Assembly (NCBI GenBank): GCA_023415935.1
Contig: JAEZIX010000030.1
Span: 1-33,720 of the forward strand
Source of the DNA: Cyanobacteria bacterium OH_CDB_20
GTDB taxonomy: Bacteria; Cyanobacteriota; Vampirovibrionia; Gastranaerophilales; Gastranaerophilaceae
Direction: 5' to 3'
Length of the DNA: 33,720 nt
A program made the position numbers and the translations under genes. Shown here piece after piece: positions 30,194 to 33,720 of this stretch. Each line of letters starts with the position of its first letter. The first letter of the stretch is position 1. The notes under the pieces are model-generated. The model ran no database searches, was not told the DNA's origin, and saw only the letters and a program-made list of their open reading frames with translations.

Positions 30194-32281
30194 ATGGCAA
30201 GACAGACCCCATTAGAAAGAGTGAGAAACATCGGTATTGCAGCTCACATCGATGCCGGAAAGACTACAACAACAGAACGTATTCTTTTCTATACCGGTAA
30301 AACTCATAAAATTGGTGAGGTTCACGATGGCGCAGCTGTAACAGACTTTATGGATCAAGAACGCGAACGCGGTATTACAATCCAATCTGCAGCAGTAACT
30401 GCCCACTGGAAAAACCACCAAGTAAACATTATTGATACCCCTGGCCACGTTGACTTCACAATCGAAGTTGAACGTTCATTACGTGTATTAGACGGCGTAG
30501 TTGCTGTATTCTGCGCAGTAGGCGGCGTTCAGTCTCAATCTGAAACAGTTTGGAGACAGGCTAACAGATACGAAGTACCTAGAATGGTATTCGTTAATAA
30601 AATGGATAGAACAGGTGCAAACTTCTACCGTGTCGTTGAACAAATTTCAAACAGACTAGGTGCAAATGCATTCCCTATCCAACTTCCAATCGGTGCTGAA
30701 GACCAATTTACAGGCTTAATTGACCTTATGACAATGAAAGCTGAAATCTATGCTAACGACCTTGGTACTGATATCAGAGAAGAAGATATCCCTGCTGATA
30801 TGATTGAAAAAGCTCAAGAATACAGATCAGCAATGATTGAAAAACTTTCTGAAACAGATGATGACTTAATGATGAAGTTCATGGAAGGTGAAGAACCTAC
30901 CGTTGAAGAACTTAAAGCAGCATTAAGAAAAGCTGTTTGCGATAACAAAGTTGTACCAGTTACTTGCGGTACAGCATTCAAAAATAAAGGTGTACAATTA
31001 CTTCTTAACGCAGTAGTTGACTATATGCCATCTCCAATCGATGTAAAAGCTATCGAAGGTGAACTTGAAGACGGAGAAAAAACAGAAAGACATTCTTCAG
31101 ATTCAGAACCTTTTGCAGCTTTAGCATTTAAAGTTATGACTGACCCTTACGTTGGACGTTTAACATTCATGAGAGTTTACTCAGGTGTACTTAAATCAGG
31201 TTCATACGTTCTAAACGCTACAAACGGTAAAAAAGAACGTATTTCAAGACTTGTTCAAATGTATGCTGATCAAAGAAATGAAATTTCAGAAGTATACGCT
31301 GGTGATATCTGTGCTGCTGTTGGTCTTAAAGATACAACAACAGGCGACACATTATGTGATGAAAAAGCACCGATTATCCTAGAAAAAATGGTATTCCCTG
31401 AACCGGTTATCGAAGTTGCTATTGAACCAAAAACAAAAGCTGACCAAGATAAAATGGGTATTGCGCTTCAAAAACTTGCTGAAGAAGATCCTTCATTCAG
31501 AGTTAAATCTGACGCTGAAACAGGTCAAACAATCATTGCAGGTATGGGCGAACTTCACTTGGATATCATCGTTGACCGTTTACTTAGAGAATTCAAAGTT
31601 GATGCAAACGTTGGTAAACCTCAAGTTGCTTACCGTGAAACAATCAGAGGAACAGCTGACCAAGACTCTAAATTCATCCGTCAATCAGGTGGTAAAGGTC
31701 AATACGGTCACGTTAAAATCCAAATCGAACCGGCTGAAGAAAATGCAGGTTTCGTATTTGAAAACAAAATCGTTGGTGGTGCTATTCCTAAAGAATACAT
31801 CGAACCTGCAAGAAAAGGTATGGAAGAAGCGCTTGAAGGCGGTATCCTAGCAGGCTTCCCAATGATAGACGTTAAAGTTAGATTATATGACGGAACATAC
31901 CACGAAGTCGACTCTTCAGAAATGGCGTTCAAAATCGCAGGTTCTATGGCGATTAAAGAAGGTGTTAAGAAAGCAAGACCTTGCATACTTGAACCTATGA
32001 TGAAAGTTGAAATCGAAGTTCCTGAAGAAAATACAGGTGATATCATCGGTGATATTTCTTCTCGTCGTGGACGTGTTGAAGGTATGGAAATCATCGAAGG
32101 AACAGGAATCCAAAAAATCAACGCGATTGTCCCTCTTGCTGAAATGTTCGGTTATGCAACTGACATAAGATCAAAAACTCAAGGTAGAGGTACTTTCTCA
32201 ATGGAATTCAAATGCTACGAGCAAGTTCCTAAGAACATTGAAGATGAAATCATTGCTAAATCTGGTGCAACTCGTTCATAG
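30194..32281 (+). CDS. fusA: Elongation factor G
   Basis: 695 residues, the standard length. GTPase motifs: A-H-I-D-A-G-K-T-T-T-T (G1, about residues 17-27), R-G-I-T-I-Q-S-A (G2), D-T-P-G-H-V-D-F (G3) and N-K-M-D (G4). Domains II-V follow, with G-K-G-Q-Y-G-H-V-K and R-R-G-R-V-E-G-M-E in the C-terminal half. It translocates the ribosome along mRNA. AAGGAAAAC precedes the ATG. Codon use is biased as in the GGGtGRT gene, suggesting strong expression. Unlike the common rpsL-rpsG-fusA-tuf order, fusA here stands alone between the GC-rich repeat and its own terminator. Confidence 0.97.
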   Translation: MARQTPLERVRNIGIAAHIDAGKTTTTERILFYTGKTHKIGEVHDGAAVTDFMDQERERGITIQSAAVTAHWKNHQVNIIDTPGHVDFTIEVERSLRVLDGVVAVFCAVGGVQSQSETVWRQANRYEVPRMVFVNKMDRTGANFYRVVEQISNRLGANAFPIQLPIGAEDQFTGLIDLMTMKAEIYANDLGTDIREEDIPADMIEKAQEYRSAMIEKLSETDDDLMMKFMEGEEPTVEELKAALRKAVCDNKVVPVTCGTAFKNKGVQLLLNAVVDYMPSPIDVKAIEGELEDGEKTERHSSDSEPFAALAFKVMTDPYVGRLTFMRVYSGVLKSGSYVLNATNGKKERISRLVQMYADQRNEISEVYAGDICAAVGLKDTTTGDTLCDEKAPIILEKMVFPEPVIEVAIEPKTKADQDKMGIALQKLAEEDPSFRVKSDAETGQTIIAGMGELHLDIIVDRLLREFKVDANVGKPQVAYRETIRGTADQDSKFIRQSGGKGQYGHVKIQIEPAEENAGFVFENKIVGGAIPKEYIEPARKGMEEALEGGILAGFPMIDVKVRLYDGTYHEVDSSEMAFKIAGSMAIKEGVKKARPCILEPMMKVEIEVPEENTGDIIGDISSRRGRVEGMEIIEGTGIQKINAIVPLAEMFGYATDIRSKTQGRGTFSMEFKCYEQVPKNIEDEIIAKSGATRS

Positions 32282-32307
32282 AGTAACCAAGATTATACAA
32301 AAACTAA

Positions 32308-32338
32308 AAAGAGATGACCAAAAGTCATCTCTTTTTTT
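32308..32338. terminator. Terminator after fusA (bidirectional)
   Basis: AAAGAGATGAC-CAAAA-GTCATCTCTTT, an 11-pair stem with seven T at the 3' side and an A run on the left. It also serves the convergent unknown gene ending at 32350. Confidence 0.92.
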
Positions 32339-32349
32339 AGAAATTTAAA

Positions 32350-32784
32350 CTAAGCTAATGTACATAACATCGGCGATTTCTTTGACATTGACTTGCCGTT
32401 TTCAACATATTGACCTAACTCATCACCAGAGACTATATAAGTTTCTTGTTTAGGCGCAACAAGATAAGAAGCTCTAGGGTCTGCACTTGTAACTACAACT
32501 TGATATTTATCTTCGCCAATTTTTGTAATAATCAATTTATCACTTTTTTTAGATTCAGTTTTAATCATATCAGAAGGGTTATTATTTGGGTCTGACACAG
32601 TAATACTAGCGCCTTCTTCCATATTGTCAATTTCTTCTTTTATTCTTTTAGCTTCTTCTTTTTGTTGCCAACTTGGCTTTAACATAATGTTATGAAAATC
32701 TTCTGTAGGCGCAAATCTAGTTGACACAATAGAAGAATTTGTACTTGTTGGCGCAAAACCAACATTTGAAACTGAAGTAACCAT
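32350..32784 (-). CDS. Hypothetical protein, 144 aa
   Basis: Not recognised. The first 30 residues are rich in S, T, N and P (V-G-F-A-P-T-S-T-N-S-S) and look disordered. A charged helix follows (Q-Q-K-E-E-A-K-R-I-K-E-E-I), then a small beta-rich part (K-L-I-I-T-K-I-G-E-D-K-Y-Q-V-V-V-T-S-A). No signal peptide or membrane span. A TTG at 32790 is in frame, but GGAGG six bases before the ATG at 32784 fixes the start. It stands alone, convergent with fusA, and is separated from the next unknown gene by a hairpin. Confidence 0.75.
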   Translation of the reverse strand: MVTSVSNVGFAPTSTNSSIVSTRFAPTEDFHNIMLKPSWQQKEEAKRIKEEIDNMEEGASITVSDPNNNPSDMIKTESKKSDKLIITKIGEDKYQVVVTSADPRASYLVAPKQETYIVSGDELGQYVENGKSMSKKSPMLCTLA

Positions 32785-32890
32785 TACCAACCTCCAAATT
32801 TTTAAATAAATATAACTAACCTTACTTATTTATAAAAAAATTCTTCTGCAAAAAATTGCCATATTGTAAATTAATATAAAATTAAAAAGC

Positions 32891-32922
32891 AAAAAAAAGA
32901 GGCAAGTAACATTCCCCGCCTC
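32891..32922 (-). terminator. Terminator of the last minus-strand gene
   Basis: GAGGC and GCCTC pair across a 14-base loop; on the minus strand seven or eight T follow. It lies 25 bases beyond the stop of the gene at 32947. Confidence 0.75.
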
Positions 32923-32946
32923 ATATAACGTATTATCAAGCATTAC

Positions 32947-33483
32947 TTAGGTAAGATTTAATAATGATAAGAAGTTTTTTGCCAAAGAAAAAATACTTTC
33001 GATTTTTGTCTTTTTATTAAATACTGATTGTTTTTCAGCAATTATACTTTGAATTTCTGCAGTCAAAAGACTAGGACGAATTCCAAGATTGATATCTTTA
33101 GGAAACGCAACTTGAGGAAAAAGCGCTTTATGAGTTCTGTCATCGATAAAATTCATAGCTCTTAAAAGGCTGAGCGTTCTACATCTTGTCTTATATTTGA
33201 TATTTCTCTTTTGAACCAATGATAGATTATTTCGGTTGCTGTTATTTTGATAAGAGTTTACATTTGCAAGTTTTAGTTCAATTGAATCAAACTCATTTAT
33301 AAGACCTGCATCTAAAAGCACATGAGAAACCTCATTTATAATTTCAGGTTTTATAATTGCTAAAATCTCGTCTTCAACAATATAGTCCATATCGATATTA
33401 ACATTAGTAACTGTAGAAGTTTTTACTGGAGAAACTTTACTACTTTTAGACTTGTTAATATATTTTGCTTGATAAATACCCAT
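32947..33483 (-). CDS. Hypothetical protein, 178 aa
   Basis: Not recognised. The basic, serine-rich start (Y-I-N-K-S-K-S-S-K-V-S-P-V-K) looks disordered. The rest is mostly helical (E-I-L-A-I-I-K-P-E-I-I-N-E-V-S-H-V-L-L) with a late hydrophobic helix F-S-L-A-K-N-F-L-S-L-L-N-L that may be amphipathic, not a true membrane span. The frame is open to 33528, but AAGGA eight bases before the ATG at 33483 supports the shorter form. It diverges from ruvC. The function is unknown and no domain motif is visible. Confidence 0.75.
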   Translation of the reverse strand: MGIYQAKYINKSKSSKVSPVKTSTVTNVNIDMDYIVEDEILAIIKPEIINEVSHVLLDAGLINEFDSIELKLANVNSYQNNSNRNNLSLVQKRNIKYKTRCRTLSLLRAMNFIDDRTHKALFPQVAFPKDINLGIRPSLLTAEIQSIIAEKQSVFNKKTKIESIFSLAKNFLSLLNLT

Positions 33484-33693
33484 AACCAAATTCCTTCCCG
33501 AAAAACCGCCCAAGACAAATATAGCCATTATTAAGCTTTGTTTTTCTTACTTACCATTCACCTATATTCTTATAAAGTATTTTTTTTATATTCAAAATCA
33601 GGATGTTACGAATTTGTTACAAAAATCTTTTTTCAAATTTGTTAACTAATGTAATTAACTGGAAAGCTCGAAAAATCGTATTATAATTAACTA

Positions 33694-33720
33694 ATGAGGA
33701 TATTTGGGATAGATCCCGGC
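33694..33720 (+). CDS. ruvC: Holliday junction resolvase RuvC (first nine codons)
   Basis: The last 27 bases encode M-R-I-F-G-I-D-P-G, the characteristic RuvC start whose aspartate is the first catalytic, metal-binding residue. The remainder lies outside the window. RuvC cuts Holliday junctions during recombination. A perfect TATAAT at 33682-33687 ends six bases before the ATG, so transcription should begin at or next to the start codon and the message may be leaderless; no ribosome-binding site is visible. The 210-base gap before it (33484-33693) holds no other gene. Confidence 0.75.

Noticed and set aside
1..33720. CRISPR arrays, rRNA genes, insertion-sequence transposases, prophage structural genes
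   Set aside because: No regularly spaced repeats, rRNA sequence, DDE-transposase or phage structural protein was seen on either strand.

Overview
The window looks like a chromosomal segment of a low-GC, Gram-negative anaerobe. The best guess is a gut member of the Gastranaerophilales (Vampirovibrionia/Melainabacteria, non-photosynthetic Cyanobacteriota). This rests on the AT-rich sequence, a TolC-type outer-membrane channel, a CsaB-type pyruvyl transferase, a UPF0237/UPF0210 pair, an iron-sulfur scaffold/GGGtGRT pair, and many lineage-type unknown proteins. The taxonomy is an inference; no rRNA is present. The two ends cut through genes: an iron-sulfur scaffold protein on the left, and the first nine codons of ruvC on the right.

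Layout. 1-2.4 kb: the scaffold/GGGtGRT pair plus an unknown gene. 2.4-5.3 kb: a minus-strand operon of three unrecognised proteins (zinc-knuckle-like, four-helix membrane, helical), preceded by what reads clearly as a cobalamin riboswitch with a translation-blocking hairpin. 5.3-9.9 kb: a MarR-EmrA-EmrB efflux operon divergent from its TolC partner, with palindromic operators between. 9.9-12.1 kb: an overlapping alpha-oxoamine synthase and NAD-dependent epimerase/reductase pair. 12.3-13.0 kb: a divergent LOG-like protein.

13.1-19.1 kb is an accessory island of small gene modules: an acyltransferase-3; an unknown gene plus a 59-residue ORF; a DUF262 protein; an unknown gene plus a lysine-rich small protein. 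The modules are separated by three related repeats (A, B, C), each a terminator hairpin followed by a degenerate tRNA 3'-end-like sequence. A real tRNA-Leu(UAG) with its own terminator closes the island in the same orientation. The island also holds a truncated copy of the lysine-rich gene, cut off by a GC-rich repeat that recurs just upstream of fusA.

19.1-33.7 kb is mostly housekeeping. It has a three-gene overlapping operon (two WYL-type regulators and a DUF4127 protein), an ACT-domain/UPF0210/dCMP-deaminase run, csaB with a PfkB sugar kinase, a TPR protein, asnS, an ABC ATPase, a stand-alone fusA, two unknown minus-strand genes and the start of ruvC.

The strongest new lead is the cobalamin riboswitch in front of an operon of unknown function. 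The second is the island punctuated by tRNA-like repeats.
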